A DNA stretch of 64,000 bases, taken from the NCBI GenBank assembly GCA_016212665.1, contig JACREZ010000024.1, forward strand, positions 1-64,000. The letters are read 5' to 3'. The translations under genes were made by a program, and so were the position numbers. A model generated the notes under the pieces. That model saw nothing but the letters and a program-made list of their open reading frames with translations. It searched no databases and was not told where the DNA came from. Every line of letters begins with the position of its first letter. Position 1 is the first letter of the stretch. Below are positions 25,848 to 36,400 of this stretch, one piece after another. The DNA comes from Ignavibacteriota bacterium. GTDB taxonomy: Bacteria; Bacteroidota; Ignavibacteria; UBA10030; SZUA-254.

Positions 25848-28358
25848 TTATTTTATCAGCATCATCCGTTTCATCTCGGTCAGCGTCGTTCCGTCTTCAA
25901 TGCTTGTTGAGGTTAACTTGTAGAAATACAATCCTGAAGCAAGTGAGGAACCATCAAAACTCAGTTGGTATTCACCTTCTTCCATTTCAGCGTTGTCAAG
26001 AAGAGTTGCTACTTCACGTCCCAGCATATCATAAATTTTCAACGTCACCAATCCGAAATCGGCAATCCGAAATCCGAAATTCGTTGTCGGGTTGAACGGA
26101 TTCGGATAGTTCTGCATCAGTTCAAACTGTCTCGGTGCAAAGAATGAATAATTCTCTTCAAACGACATATTCGTTTTGGCTGTCGGTTGCTGTAAAAACG
26201 CTACATCGCTGAGCGGCTTCACACTTGAAAGTCGAATCGGGCTTTGCGTGACAAATCCAAGCGCACCGCTGAACGAAGTGTTGATGGAATCCAACCAGTT
26301 GGCGGCAGAATCATAAAGAGCAGTCGGCGTGCTTGTGTAAAAGAGTTTGAAATAGGTCAACATCGTATCAACATATTTTCCGATTTCGTACATGGATTTT
26401 CCATTGAACACATGCGTCGGGTACGACGGATGATTGAACACAAGGTCACGGAATCCTTCCTGCGTTATGTGGTGCGAACTGAGCGCCATGTTCATTCTCA
26501 GCGCCGCCAGACCACCGGCAAGTTTGTTGTTGTACTTCGAGTCTTTCGGGTTCTTTAATTCCTTCACAAAGATTTTTGTTCCGAGAACATCAAAGCCGCG
26601 TGCAGTTCCGGTTTGTGTCATAAAATCCTGAACCGTTTTCCCTTTCAGCGTGAAACGAATCCAGCCGTATGCTTTCGGACTATCATTGCGTGCGATGCCA
26701 AGAAGTAATCCTCCCGGGTAGAACGGGTCTTTTTTGCTGCTGACATTCGGAAAACCACGGATGAATGCTGTATCCCTCGCGTTCCCAAACGTCGGAGTCG
26801 ACGTCTTTGTTTTCACCGATGCTACTTCCAAGTCGGATTGCGTCAGAGTTCGAAACATCGTTGAGGGTGTAATCGCTGCTTCATACATCTTCAAAAGAAA
26901 TCCATCGGTAACACCGAAACTCTGATTTGAATTGAGAATAGCAATATTATCAAAAATCATATTCATACTGGTGAAACTGCCGGTGAGGTAGAGCGTCCCG
27001 GTTCCGTTGATGGCAACTTCATATGAACGTTCGATCCCGGTTTGCGGTTTGTCAGACTTCGCCCATACAACATTTCCATCCGTGTCATACTTCACGAGAA
27101 AGAGTTTGCTCTCCGGAGTACTTACATTCGTAAACGTTGTCGCACCGAATGTCAGAGCATCGCTATCAAAATACCCGGTGACATAACTGTTCCCCGAACC
27201 ATCAACCCCGATACTTACTCCTTCTTCCGAATACAATCCGGCGGCAGTTTTTACCCAAGCAAAATTGCCGTTCATATCATACTTAGCGAGATAAAAATCT
27301 TTGTACCCCTGATTTGGGATTTTTGTTGTGCTGAACCGAACCGTATCGCTCTCAAATGAACCGGTGATGTAAGAATTTCCTGCATTATCAATCCCCATTC
27401 CCCACGGAACATCAGCCGCCATCCAGCCTGCGCTTTTTGCCCAGAAGGCATCCAGTGTCGGACTCAATTTTGCAAGAAAAATATCAGGATACGGATTTCC
27501 ATTCGGGTGATAACCGCCAGAGTGTGTAACATGTGCAGTATCAATCATAAAAGCGCTATTGCCAAACGTGCCGCAGATAAAAATATTTCCCGAAGCATCA
27601 ATGCGGATATCGCGTCCTTCCTCTGATGCTGAATCGCCGTACGATGTAGCCCAAAGTACATTTCCGCTTGAATCATATTTTGTTATAAAAATATCGGTGT
27701 TCTTATCACCGAATGCATCGTTCGTGCTTTGATTGGTAAGCGTTGTAGCGCCAAAGGTAATCGTGTTGCTTCCGAACGAACCGATGACATACGCGTTTCC
27801 GCTGTTGTCGGTAGCGACTGCATAAGCGCTATCGCCCTGCGCTCCGCCAGCGCCCCGCAACCACAAAGCATTTCCATTTGCATCGAACTTTGCAATGAAC
27901 ATGTCTATGGATCCGCCGTTCGTGATGGTAAACGAACCGTGTGTCAATGTTGAACTCCGGTAATTACCCGTGACAAATGTATTGCCGGATGCATCCACGG
28001 CAATGCCGCGGGAATATTCAGTTTGCGTTCCGGTGATACGTTTCGCCCACTGCGCCTGTCCATGTGTATTCAATTTTGCAACGAAAATATCTTCGTTGTT
28101 CAAATCGCCTTTCATGTTGGAAAGTTTGATTTTATCGAAGGCAATTTTTGTAATGAATTGTCCCGTGAGATAGGCATTACCGTTTGCATCGGTGGCAACA
28201 CTGTAGCCAAGTTCATTATACACCCGCTCGCCGGCGCTGCGGCCCCACTCATAATGTGGAACTTGTGCCTGTACGATAACCCCGTTCAAGAGCAACACAC
28301 AGGCAATCAGGAGAAAACTGTGAATGTGTTTTTGATAAATGGTGATAAACTCTTGCAT
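25848..28358 (-). CDS. Secreted SBBP-repeat propeller protein with T9SS sorting domain
   Basis: An 836-residue exported protein. The signal peptide spans residues ~1-32 (SFLLIACVLLLNGVIVQAQ). From ~40 to ~500 there are about nine SBBP-type beta-propeller repeats (SVATDANGNAYLTGQF; AVATDNSGNAYVIGSF; DIRIDASGNIFICGTF). Residues ~510-745 are a domain of unknown function. The sorting domain begins MQNYPNPFNPTTNFGFRIAD and ends TEMKRMMLIK. The segment NFGFRIADFG is encoded by a copy of the window's 31-bp dispersed repeat (26050-26080), replacing the usual sequence before the V-x-LK-x-YD strand. Function is unknown; it is likely surface-exposed. Confidence 0.87.
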   Translation of the reverse strand: MQEFITIYQKHIHSFLLIACVLLLNGVIVQAQVPHYEWGRSAGERVYNELGYSVATDANGNAYLTGQFITKIAFDKIKLSNMKGDLNNEDIFVAKLNTHGQAQWAKRITGTQTEYSRGIAVDASGNTFVTGNYRSSTLTHGSFTITNGGSIDMFIAKFDANGNALWLRGAGGAQGDSAYAVATDNSGNAYVIGSFGSNTITFGATTLTNQSTNDAFGDKNTDIFITKYDSSGNVLWATSYGDSASEEGRDIRIDASGNIFICGTFGNSAFMIDTAHVTHSGGYHPNGNPYPDIFLAKLSPTLDAFWAKSAGWMAADVPWGMGIDNAGNSYITGSFESDTVRFSTTKIPNQGYKDFYLAKYDMNGNFAWVKTAAGLYSEEGVSIGVDGSGNSYVTGYFDSDALTFGATTFTNVSTPESKLFLVKYDTDGNVVWAKSDKPQTGIERSYEVAINGTGTLYLTGSFTSMNMIFDNIAILNSNQSFGVTDGFLLKMYEAAITPSTMFRTLTQSDLEVASVKTKTSTPTFGNARDTAFIRGFPNVSSKKDPFYPGGLLLGIARNDSPKAYGWIRFTLKGKTVQDFMTQTGTARGFDVLGTKIFVKELKNPKDSKYNNKLAGGLAALRMNMALSSHHITQEGFRDLVFNHPSYPTHVFNGKSMYEIGKYVDTMLTYFKLFYTSTPTALYDSAANWLDSINTSFSGALGFVTQSPIRLSSVKPLSDVAFLQQPTAKTNMSFEENYSFFAPRQFELMQNYPNPFNPTTNFGFRIADFGLVTLKIYDMLGREVATLLDNAEMEEGEYQLSFDGSSLASGLYFYKLTSTSIEDGTTLTEMKRMMLIK
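26050..26080 (-). repeat. Dispersed repeat copy inside a sorting-domain coding sequence
   Basis: Read on the minus strand it begins ATTTCGGATTTCGGATTGCC and matches the terminal repeat of the 43938-44401 cassette at 26 of 31 positions. It is in frame and encodes NFGFRIADFG. Confidence 0.75.
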
Positions 28359-28542
28359 AATAATTCCTTTCAGAAAAAATGTAAATTAAAATAAATAGAT
28401 GATTTCCGGTTTGAATCATCTTCTGATTGATGATTCGCAGTCGTGTACAGGAAAAAGAAGAAGAGATGATACTTGTCATTGATGCTCACGACTGACACAA
28501 TTTACAGAAAAAAAAATCAGAAGCAAGAAAGAAAATACCTTC

Positions 28543-29223
28543 TTACTTGATTTCTCCGACGTACGAAAGCCTGAGACTGTCTTTTTCAGGATGATTTGTC
28601 GTAATCAGCAATTGTCCGAGAATTTTCCCTTTTTTCTTAGCAGAAAGAGAAACAATCAGTTGCGTTGAACTTTTAGGCTGTATTGTTTTTGTTTTCGGTT
28701 TTGCAATTATTTGTGAATCCGGGCTTGTAACCGATGTTATCGAAATCGGTTTTTCCGAGGTATTCCTGATGGTGATAGACTGTTTTGCTGGCTTTCCGAA
28801 ATTCACTGTCCGAAAATTCACAAATGATGGTTCAAACTCAATAACATTTCTGATGGTGACAAGAAGTTCGACTTCAAGGTCGGCTTGCTTCGGGTCGTTT
28901 GTCGTAATGAAAATTTCTTTCTTGACCGGACCCTTGAATCCTTTTGTGTTGACAGAAATAGTCAATGCAGTCGTATCATTTGTACCGAGTCGCTTCTTAT
29001 GGGTTTTCGTGGTTGTACAACCACATGTAGCGCGAATATCTTCAATGATAAGTGTATCTTTCCCGACATTCTGTAATGTAAGTTTCTGTTCGAGAATTGC
29101 GCCCTCCTTCGCTTCGCCAAGCTGGAATTTCGTTCCCTCCTTAACTGAAAGTTTCGGTTGTGCAAACACAAATGCAAAACCCAAAACCCAAAACCCAAAA
29201 CCTAAAAAATATTTTACCTTCAT
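28543..29223 (-). CDS. DUF1573 family exported protein
   Basis: A 226-residue protein with a signal peptide (cleavage after FAFVFAQ) and two Ig-like domains of the DUF1573/ASPM-SPD-2-Hydin kind. The first is residues ~25-120 (FQLGEAKEGAILEQKLTLQN, then the signature RATCGCTTT). The second is residues ~125-225 (VNFRTVNFGKPAKQSITIRN). The role of the family is not established. Notable: the signal-peptide core GFGFWVLGF is encoded by three repeats of GGTTTTG, like the intergenic simple-sequence tracts nearby. The gene lies 4 bp downstream of the DUF971 gene, so the two probably share a transcript. Confidence 0.88.
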   Translation of the reverse strand: MKVKYFLGFGFWVLGFAFVFAQPKLSVKEGTKFQLGEAKEGAILEQKLTLQNVGKDTLIIEDIRATCGCTTTKTHKKRLGTNDTTALTISVNTKGFKGPVKKEIFITTNDPKQADLEVELLVTIRNVIEFEPSFVNFRTVNFGKPAKQSITIRNTSEKPISITSVTSPDSQIIAKPKTKTIQPKSSTQLIVSLSAKKKGKILGQLLITTNHPEKDSLRLSYVGEIK

Positions 29224-29226
29224 AGA

Positions 29227-29550
29227 TTAATTCTTCTTTGAATGTACTTCGCACGGGCAGAGATTCAACAAGTGTTCCCACGTATAAATTCCCGATTCAT
29301 GTCCATCGCCCCACACTATTTGCACGGCATAGGAACCGACGGGAACAATATTTCTCAATTCATATCGTCCGGGAATTAATTTATCGGGCGGCGGCGGAAT
29401 ATATTGTTGAAACAGAACAGTCTCCCCCGCGCATCCTGCGCACGGACACATATCCCTCAAGTATTCTATCTGGAAAACACTTTCGTGACCATCATACCAT
29501 ACGACTTTAAGTTCGGATGGAGAAATTCGTTTGAAGTTTGTTGGTATCAA
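29227..29550 (-). CDS. DUF971 domain protein
   Basis: A 107-residue single-domain protein of the DUF971 family (the N-terminal domain of gamma-butyrobetaine hydroxylase). Family motifs: LKVVWYDGHESVFQIEYLRD, then the CPCAGC cysteine cluster, and YAVQIVWGDGHESGIYTWEHL near the end. In the hydroxylase this fold binds zinc. Stand-alone copies often occur beside Mrp/ApbC-type iron-sulfur carriers, though not here. The last cysteines (LCPCE) add a further potential metal site. It is cytoplasmic and transcribed ahead of the DUF1573 gene. Confidence 0.9.
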   Translation of the reverse strand: MIPTNFKRISPSELKVVWYDGHESVFQIEYLRDMCPCAGCAGETVLFQQYIPPPPDKLIPGRYELRNIVPVGSYAVQIVWGDGHESGIYTWEHLLNLCPCEVHSKKN

Positions 29551-29673
29551 AATCAGTTCAAAATTAAAAGTAGTTGAGTAGATGAGTAGTTAAGTAGTTG
29601 AGAAAACAGAAGAACAACAAATGACAAATGACCATTGACGAATGACAACGCACTGATTCCCGGTGACTGATTC

Positions 29674-30411
29674 CTATTTTTCAAACTGTTGATGAAGTTT
29701 CACCGGTTTTGATTTCTTCATTAATTTCAAGTTCAGCATTTCAACAAAAATGGAGAATGCCATGGCGAAATAAATATATCCCTTTGGAATATGTTGGTCC
29801 AGTCCTTCTGCAATGAGCGAAACACCGATGAGTAAGAGAAAACTGAGCGCAAGCATTTTCACCGTTGGGTGTTTGTCAATATACGTACTCACCGCTTTTG
29901 CTGACAACATCATGAAGCCAACAGCGATAACAATAGCCGTAATCATGATTCCGACCTGATTTGCCATTCCGACAGCCGTAATAACCGAATCAAGGGAAAA
30001 CACAATGTCAAGCAATATGATTTGGAAGAGAACACCTGAGAAAGAAATTTTCTTCGGGATTGCATGTTCGCCTTCTGCCCCTTCGAGTTTGTTATGAATC
30101 TCATGTGTACTTTTCCCAAGCAGAAACAATCCGCCAAGGATGAGAATAATATCACGCCCGGAAATTTCATAGGAAAATATTGTGAATAACGGTTCTGTTA
30201 ATCTCATTATCCAACTCAATGAGAGGAGAAGTAAGATGCGTGTAAACATCGCGAGAAACAATCCGATGCTTCTTCCTTTTGCTTGTTGAGCGGGCGGAAG
30301 TTTACCGGAAAGTATCGAGATGAAAACAATATTATCCACGCCCAACACGATTTCTAAAATCGTAAGGGTGACGAGCGCTATCCACGCCTGAGGGTCAAAG
30401 AGCCATTCCAT
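29674..30411 (-). CDS. TerC family integral membrane protein
   Basis: A 245-residue TerC-family protein with about seven membrane helices. Signatures: the acidic intramembrane motif EIVLGVDNIVFISIL near residue 20 and the second LLDIVFSLDSVITAVGM near residue 135. The family is linked to metal-ion export or metal loading of exported proteins (manganese for close homologues) and to tellurite resistance. The length is normal. No other tellurite gene is near, so a metal-homeostasis role is more likely. An upstream 190-bp gap holds simple AAC-rich sequence. Confidence 0.93.
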   Translation of the reverse strand: MEWLFDPQAWIALVTLTILEIVLGVDNIVFISILSGKLPPAQQAKGRSIGLFLAMFTRILLLLSLSWIMRLTEPLFTIFSYEISGRDIILILGGLFLLGKSTHEIHNKLEGAEGEHAIPKKISFSGVLFQIILLDIVFSLDSVITAVGMANQVGIMITAIVIAVGFMMLSAKAVSTYIDKHPTVKMLALSFLLLIGVSLIAEGLDQHIPKGYIYFAMAFSIFVEMLNLKLMKKSKPVKLHQQFEK

Positions 30412-30454
30412 ATTTTATTGCTGATTTCTGATTTCTGATTATTTTTGAGGGTTA

Positions 30455-30560
30455 CAGGTTACGGGTTTGGGGTTTTGGGCTATTTCTTTATTTGTTTTTT
30501 CTGTGATGACAAACTATCAACCAAAAACTACAACCAAAAACTACAAACTAACAACTTTGT
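30455..30560. repeat. Low-complexity GGTTTTGGG / AACTACAACC tract
   Basis: Short variations on GGGTTTGGGGTTTTGGG and then on ACCAAAAACTAC with a period of ~7 or 14 bp. Its first half is the same kind of sequence that encodes the signal-peptide core of the 28543-29223 gene. Confidence 0.55.
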
Positions 30561-30603
30561 GTTAAATCAAACAAACGAGTAACCAATAACGGATAACGGA
30601 TAA

Positions 30604-32715
30604 CTACCTCAGTCGCAATGCGTGTGATTCTACCGCCGCATCGAGCATCTTCACAACATCACCAAGCGTCACGGTTCCGTAATACCACGAACCGGCGGCG
30701 AGTTGTTCTGAGCGGACTGCTTTGTAAATATCGAAGTAACTTCGTTTGCCGTCTACAAAATTATACACTTCGTCTTGCATCAAACCATGAAGACTCACTG
30801 AGAAATTTGCTTTGTTCCTGTTTTCAAAATATGATTTCAGCGTGTCGTTGTTAACAGGAATTTTCTTACTTGCCGCACGTTCCTCGTTGGTTAGTTTATT
30901 TTTCGGTGATATGCCGTGTAATTGTTGATATAAAACCGATATATCTTTATTCAAGTCAGATTCTTTTTGCTTCATCCGCTTCACAAATTGTGCGATTGTT
31001 TCCTTTGCATTATTGTCTGATGCTGTGAAGACATCGGCTGATTGCAATGCACGAATTTCCCTGAGAATTCCCTGTTCGATAAGAAGCGAAGCATCACTCC
31101 AGCCATCATTCGATGACATAGAAGAATCCCGAAGAATATTCATCGCTACCTGAATATCGTTGCCAAGCCGTTTCACTCCCTGAGCGAATATTTCGCCTGC
31201 GAGAGTTGCAACATTGTTCTCCGTCGCGTAGGCAAGTGTGAAAACAGTCGAGCCCATCAGGAATGCGTTGCGTTGTAATTGTGTCTGGTCAATCTGCCAA
31301 AGGTCATCATCGGATGAATGAATGTAATCATCATCCCAATTGATTGTTGCAACGGCAGGAACACCAATCGCTCCTTCAATAAAACACATGTGGTCAGACG
31401 AATTGAAATACGGAACGAAGCGAGCGTTGTATCCCTGTCGTGTTCCTCTTGTTGAAAAAATCGGGCGACTGAACGGTCGGGGTAAACCGCCGCTTCGGTT
31501 TGCCGCGAGAAATGCGTTGTTTGAAAGAATCACATAATTGCCAATGCTTTCAAAAATAGCATCAAGATACGAAGTGCGCGAGTGTGGCGCGAAAATCAAA
31601 TGCTGAACGCGGCTTCCGAACGCCTGATTCGCACCGACCATATCCTGATGGACATTTGCTAAGAATTTCTTCGGTTCGTCAGGGAAATCCTGAAAGTATC
31701 GGTACTCGGAATAAATTTCATCCGTCCACCAAAAGCGAATATCGCGTAACGGTCGTTCGATTTTTCCGTCTTTGATAAGTTTGTTCAAGGTGCGTGCAAT
31801 TTCCATGATACTTGAACAACCGCTTCCGTCATCGTTCGCCGAACCCTTCTCTTCCTGCAAATGCGCTGTTACGATTATTTGTTGGTCGTGATACTTCGAG
31901 CCGCGAATCCATCCTTCAACAAATCCGGTCTTCCCCGTGTCGCTGATTTCCGTATCAACTTTCGCTTTAACAACTATTCGACCGCCCTTTGTCTTTTTTC
32001 CGGTTGCGAGATAATCCTGCATGTTTGTCGTCTGCAAAATCTTTCTCAGGGCATCTCCTTTGCGCGGCGAAATGACGAAGGCGAATGTCGGTTTCTTTCC
32101 TTCCGGTGGTGTGTTCGGAATTCCTTTCCAACCGATCTGGTCGGGAAAATCCATCGGGTTTCTCCCTTCAGAAGTTTGATAACAGACAACTCCGAGCGCG
32201 CCTTTCTCCCACACAGCGTTTTGCACTGCCGCCCAGGTCGAGCTGTTCGTCAAAACAATTTTTCCGGCAACGTCAATATTTTTCAAGGTGTCTTTACTTG
32301 CATCAAAGATATACACAAGTTCAGCGGTAACATTTGCGTCACTGCTTCCATCCGCAAGGATAACTGCATGGTCGGCGGCATCAGCAAGTTTTATCTCCAC
32401 CGGTTCAACCATCCACAACTCAGCCGAACGTGGATTATATTTCTTCCCCTGTAATGGCTGCTCAATAAATTTCACATCTTCCAGGCCTGCATCCTTTGCC
32501 GCCTTCATGATGTACTCAACCGACTTGAAATAATCATCGGAACCGGAAATGCGATGCCACTGTGAAAGCGTTCGAATGTGTTCGTATGCCCGGTCTCCCG
32601 AAATCTCAGACGACAACATTCTGATTTCATCATCAGAGAGAAAGGGAGTTGTCTGGGAGAACAGCGACTGTGTATAAAATATGATTAGTAAGAAGAATGA
32701 AATTGATAGTTTCAT
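30604..32715 (-). CDS. Secreted M28 family metallopeptidase with PA domain
   Basis: A 703-residue exported zinc aminopeptidase/carboxypeptidase-type enzyme. The signal peptide is residues ~1-20 (FFLLIIFYTQSLFSQ). A protease-associated domain (~130-250) contains VYIFDASKDTLKNIDVAGKIV. The catalytic M28 domain (~265-510) has metal ligands in VTAHLQ near residue 285 and NDDGSG near residue 297, the acidic WWTDEIYSEY motif, and a downstream NSSDHMCF histidine. The long C-terminal helical part (~520-700) has no obvious family. No T9SS sorting domain is seen, so a periplasmic location is likely. Substrate unknown. Confidence 0.88.
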   Translation of the reverse strand: MKLSISFFLLIIFYTQSLFSQTTPFLSDDEIRMLSSEISGDRAYEHIRTLSQWHRISGSDDYFKSVEYIMKAAKDAGLEDVKFIEQPLQGKKYNPRSAELWMVEPVEIKLADAADHAVILADGSSDANVTAELVYIFDASKDTLKNIDVAGKIVLTNSSTWAAVQNAVWEKGALGVVCYQTSEGRNPMDFPDQIGWKGIPNTPPEGKKPTFAFVISPRKGDALRKILQTTNMQDYLATGKKTKGGRIVVKAKVDTEISDTGKTGFVEGWIRGSKYHDQQIIVTAHLQEEKGSANDDGSGCSSIMEIARTLNKLIKDGKIERPLRDIRFWWTDEIYSEYRYFQDFPDEPKKFLANVHQDMVGANQAFGSRVQHLIFAPHSRTSYLDAIFESIGNYVILSNNAFLAANRSGGLPRPFSRPIFSTRGTRQGYNARFVPYFNSSDHMCFIEGAIGVPAVATINWDDDYIHSSDDDLWQIDQTQLQRNAFLMGSTVFTLAYATENNVATLAGEIFAQGVKRLGNDIQVAMNILRDSSMSSNDGWSDASLLIEQGILREIRALQSADVFTASDNNAKETIAQFVKRMKQKESDLNKDISVLYQQLHGISPKNKLTNEERAASKKIPVNNDTLKSYFENRNKANFSVSLHGLMQDEVYNFVDGKRSYFDIYKAVRSEQLAAGSWYYGTVTLGDVVKMLDAAVESHALRLR

Positions 32716-32721
32716 AAAATC

Positions 32722-32870
32722 AATGGAGTTGTGGAGTGATGGAGTTTACGGTTTACAGTTTCTGGTTTCCGGTTTCCTGTTGATGAATATAAGAATAGTT
32801 TCGTCGAACGATTCAATGACGAATAACTATTGACTAATGACCAATGACAGAGTACAAAGTACTAATTCGA
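32722..32870. repeat. Low-complexity tract upstream of the M28 gene
   Basis: Simple variations such as GTGGAGTGATGGAGTTTACG, GTTTCTGGTTTCCGG and CTAATGACCAATGACAGAG, then AGTACAAAGTACTAA. Its last 14 bases are inside the apaG stop region. Confidence 0.5.
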
Positions 32871-33245
32871 CAAAGCTCGAAGTACAAACCGCGGAATCCT
32901 GACATCAAACAGACTTCCATTCGCTCGTTGCATGAGATACGTTCCTTCCATATATCCTTCAAATGTTTCAAGGACACAGAAACTGTTGTACTCGTGTGCT
33001 TCCCCCGGGTTGATATGCGGCGTTTTTCCGATAACACCTTCCCCTTCAACTTCCTTCACGTCGCTCGATGAATCGTGAATGAACCAATGACGACGAAGAA
33101 GTTTCACAGGTTCGTTACCATGATTTTCGATTCGAATGAAATAGGCAAAAACAAATTTTCGGGCGAGAATATCGGATTGTCCATCGAGGTAAATCGCACG
33201 GACATTAACTTTTATATCTTCGGTAGTGGCTGTGTAAAGTGTCAT
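32862..33245 (-). CDS. apaG: ApaG protein
   Basis: A 127-residue single-domain ApaG protein (Fn3-like beta fold, formerly linked to Co/Mg tolerance and Ap4A metabolism). Family sequence runs end to end: YFIRIENHGNEPVKLLRRHW, then GVIGKTPHINPGEAHEYNSF and GYMEGTYLM. The exact biochemical role is unsettled. It is transcribed alone and divergent from the amidohydrolase gene. Confidence 0.95.
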   Translation of the reverse strand: MTLYTATTEDIKVNVRAIYLDGQSDILARKFVFAYFIRIENHGNEPVKLLRRHWFIHDSSSDVKEVEGEGVIGKTPHINPGEAHEYNSFCVLETFEGYMEGTYLMQRANGSLFDVRIPRFVLRALSN

Positions 33246-33458
33246 TATTTGATAGATTCGATTACTGAATGTTTGATGGGTATAAAGGTACGGAAACTGC
33301 GTGGAAGGTGCAAAGGTACTTGCTTTTCCCTCTTTATTCCTGTATCTTTTTCGCCATTGAATCTTACATTAAATCCTGACGTAAGACTTTGTGGCTCTGT
33401 GATGAATTACCCTCAATAGTCACGACAATCATACTCTCTTAACTTCAAAGGAAATTTT

Positions 33459-36400
33459 ATGAAGCGTTTACCAATGCAATCATTGCATCAGATGATTGCA
33501 ATTTTTGTTCTTGTTCTGTTGATGCAGGCACAACTCCTTGCACAAACAGAACCGCCCATCGGTATCAGGCAAAACACGCCGACTGTTCATGCATTTACCA
33601 ATGCAAAGATTATCACCGCTCCCGGAAAGGTCATTGATAAGGGAACGCTCGTCATTCGTGATGGAATGATTATCGCCGTTGGTGACAACGTTACAATTCC
33701 TGCTGACGCGCGTGTTTGGGATGCGTCGAGAATGACATTATATCCCGGACTTATCGAAAGTTATTCTGATATCGGAGTTCCGAAAAAACCCGAACGCGGT
33801 CAGGGACAAGACCAACCGCAAGGACAACAGCAACAACAGCCGGAAGTTCGAGGCTCGAAATACTGGAACGGAAATGTGCTCGCTGCGCAAAACGCCGATG
33901 AACTTTTCAACCCCGACCCGAAAGCAATGGAAAAACTTCGAGGCATGGGATTCACAACTGCTCTGGTTGTTCCTCAAAAAGGAATTTTCCGAGGGACAAG
34001 TTCTCTTGTCAATTTGGGTGATGGAAAGACGAATGAACTTATAGTCAAATCACGCATTGCTCAACATCTTTCGTTTGAATCTTCGCAGGGAGAAGAATAC
34101 CCGAACTCACTCATGGGAGCAATTGCTTTAATGCGACAAACATTTTTTGATGCTCAATGGCATCGTGATGCATGGGCAGCGGCAGCAAAATATCCGAACG
34201 AACCACGACCGGAATTTACAAACGACCTTGCCGCGTTGGAAGATGTTATTTCTGCAAAGCAACCGGTTATGTTTGAAGCAGGAGATGAACTTGCAACACT
34301 TCGCGCACAAAACATCGCGAAGGAATTTTCTTTACAATTGATGGTACGAGGGAACGGATATGAATACCGTCGGCTTGATGCAGTGAAGCAAACCGGCGCG
34401 CCGATTATTCTCCCGCTTAACTTTCCGGAAACGCCATCCGTTCAAACACCCGAAGAAGCATTGAATGTCTCTCTTCAGGAACTTCGACATTGGGATGAAG
34501 CGGCGGAAAATCCAAAGCGACTTCAGGAAGCAGGAGTGCAAATTGCACTGACTACATCCACATTAAAAGATATCGGAAACTTTCCGACAAATCTCAGAAA
34601 AGCAATCGAACGGGGACTTTCTGCCGATGCCGCGCTTGCCGCTCTCACAACAACTCCGGCAAAATTATTCGGTGTTGAAAAGAAAGTAGGAACACTCGAA
34701 GTCGGCAAGATGGCAAACTTTGTCATCACAGACGGAGAGTTATTCAACGAGAAAACAAAAATCCGTGAGACTTGGATTGACGGCAAACGATTCGAAATCA
34801 AACCAAAAACAGAGTACGATGTTCGCGGCACGTGGGAAGTAACATCAAAAGAATTAAAGATTGATTCGCTCACGTTTGTTCTGAAAGGTGAAGTTGATAA
34901 ACCATCCGGAAGCGCGAAGGCAAAAGGAAAAGATGCAAAGTTCTCCAACATTTCTTTTTCCGATATGAAACTTGCCGTTTCGTTCGCAAGCGATTCACTT
35001 GGTGCGAAGGGAATAGTTCGTATGACAGGTGTTGCGTCGGGTGAGTGGCTAATGGGGACTGGTGAGTTGGCAGATGGTCAGCCGTTCAAATGGACTGCAA
35101 ATAGGAAAGAGCAATTCAAACAGGAACCTGATACTTCAAAACCAAAGCCACCGCAAATGTCTTCCTTCTCCCCCGTGTATCCGTATGGAGAATTCGGGAG
35201 AGCAACGCTTCCTCAACAAGTAGATAAACTTCTCGTTCGCGGCGCAACGATTTGGACGAGCGGTCCTCAGGGCAATCTCGAAAATGCAGACTTGTATATT
35301 GAGAAAGGAAAAATCAAACAGGTCGGACAAAACCTCACCGCGCCTGCAGATGCAACAGTCATTAACGCGCAGGGAAAACATGTTACTGCCGGTTTGATTG
35401 ATGCTCACTCACATTCTGCCGCAGCGGGAAGCGTGAACGAAACCGGACAAGCAATCACCGCCGAAGTTCGTATCGGCGATATTATTGATTCGGATGATAT
35501 TGGAATTTACCGCGAACTTGCCGGAGGATTAACTGCGGCAAACGTTCTTCATGGTTCGGCAAATCCGATTGGCGGACAAAATCAAGTTATCAAACTTCGC
35601 TGGGGCGCGTTGCCTGAAGAGATGAAGTTTGAAGGTGCAATTCCCGGAATCAAGTTTGCACTCGGCGAAAATGTCAAACAAAGTAATTGGGGCGAGCGAT
35701 ATACAACACGGTATCCACAAACTCGTCAAGGTGTAGAGCAGATTATCCGAGATGAATTTCAGGCGGCAAGAGATTACAAGAAAATCAGGGATGAATTCAA
35801 GAGCGGCGCAAGAAAGATTCCACCACGCCGAGACATTCAAACAGAAACGTTATTGGAAATTCTTGAAGGGAAACGACTCGTTCACTCGCACTCGTATCGT
35901 CAGGATGAAATTCTGATGTTGGTTCGTGTTGCGGAAGATTTCGGTTTTCAAATCGGAACATTTCAGCATGTGCTGGAAGGATACAAAGTAGCCGAAGCGT
36001 TAGCGAAACACGGAGCGGGCGCTTCGATGTTCAGCGATTGGTGGGCGTACAAAATGGAAGTGATTGACGCAATTCCATATTGCGGCGCGTTGATGCATGA
36101 TGCAGGCGTTGTTGTCTCGTTCAACTCGGATAGCGATGAGCAGGCACGACGCATGAACACCGAAGCCGCAAAGGCGGTAAAGTACGGTGGCGTTCCTCCG
36201 CAGGATGCGCTCAAGTTTGTTACTCTCAATCCCGCAAAGCAATTGCGGATTGATAACCGGGTTGGTTCGCTTGAAGTTGGAAAAGATGCCGACTTCGTCA
36301 TCTGGAGCGGCGACCCGCTTTCGACATATTCAATGTGCGAACAGACATGGATTGATGGTCGGAAATATTTCGACCGGGACGAAGACAACATGATGCGTGT

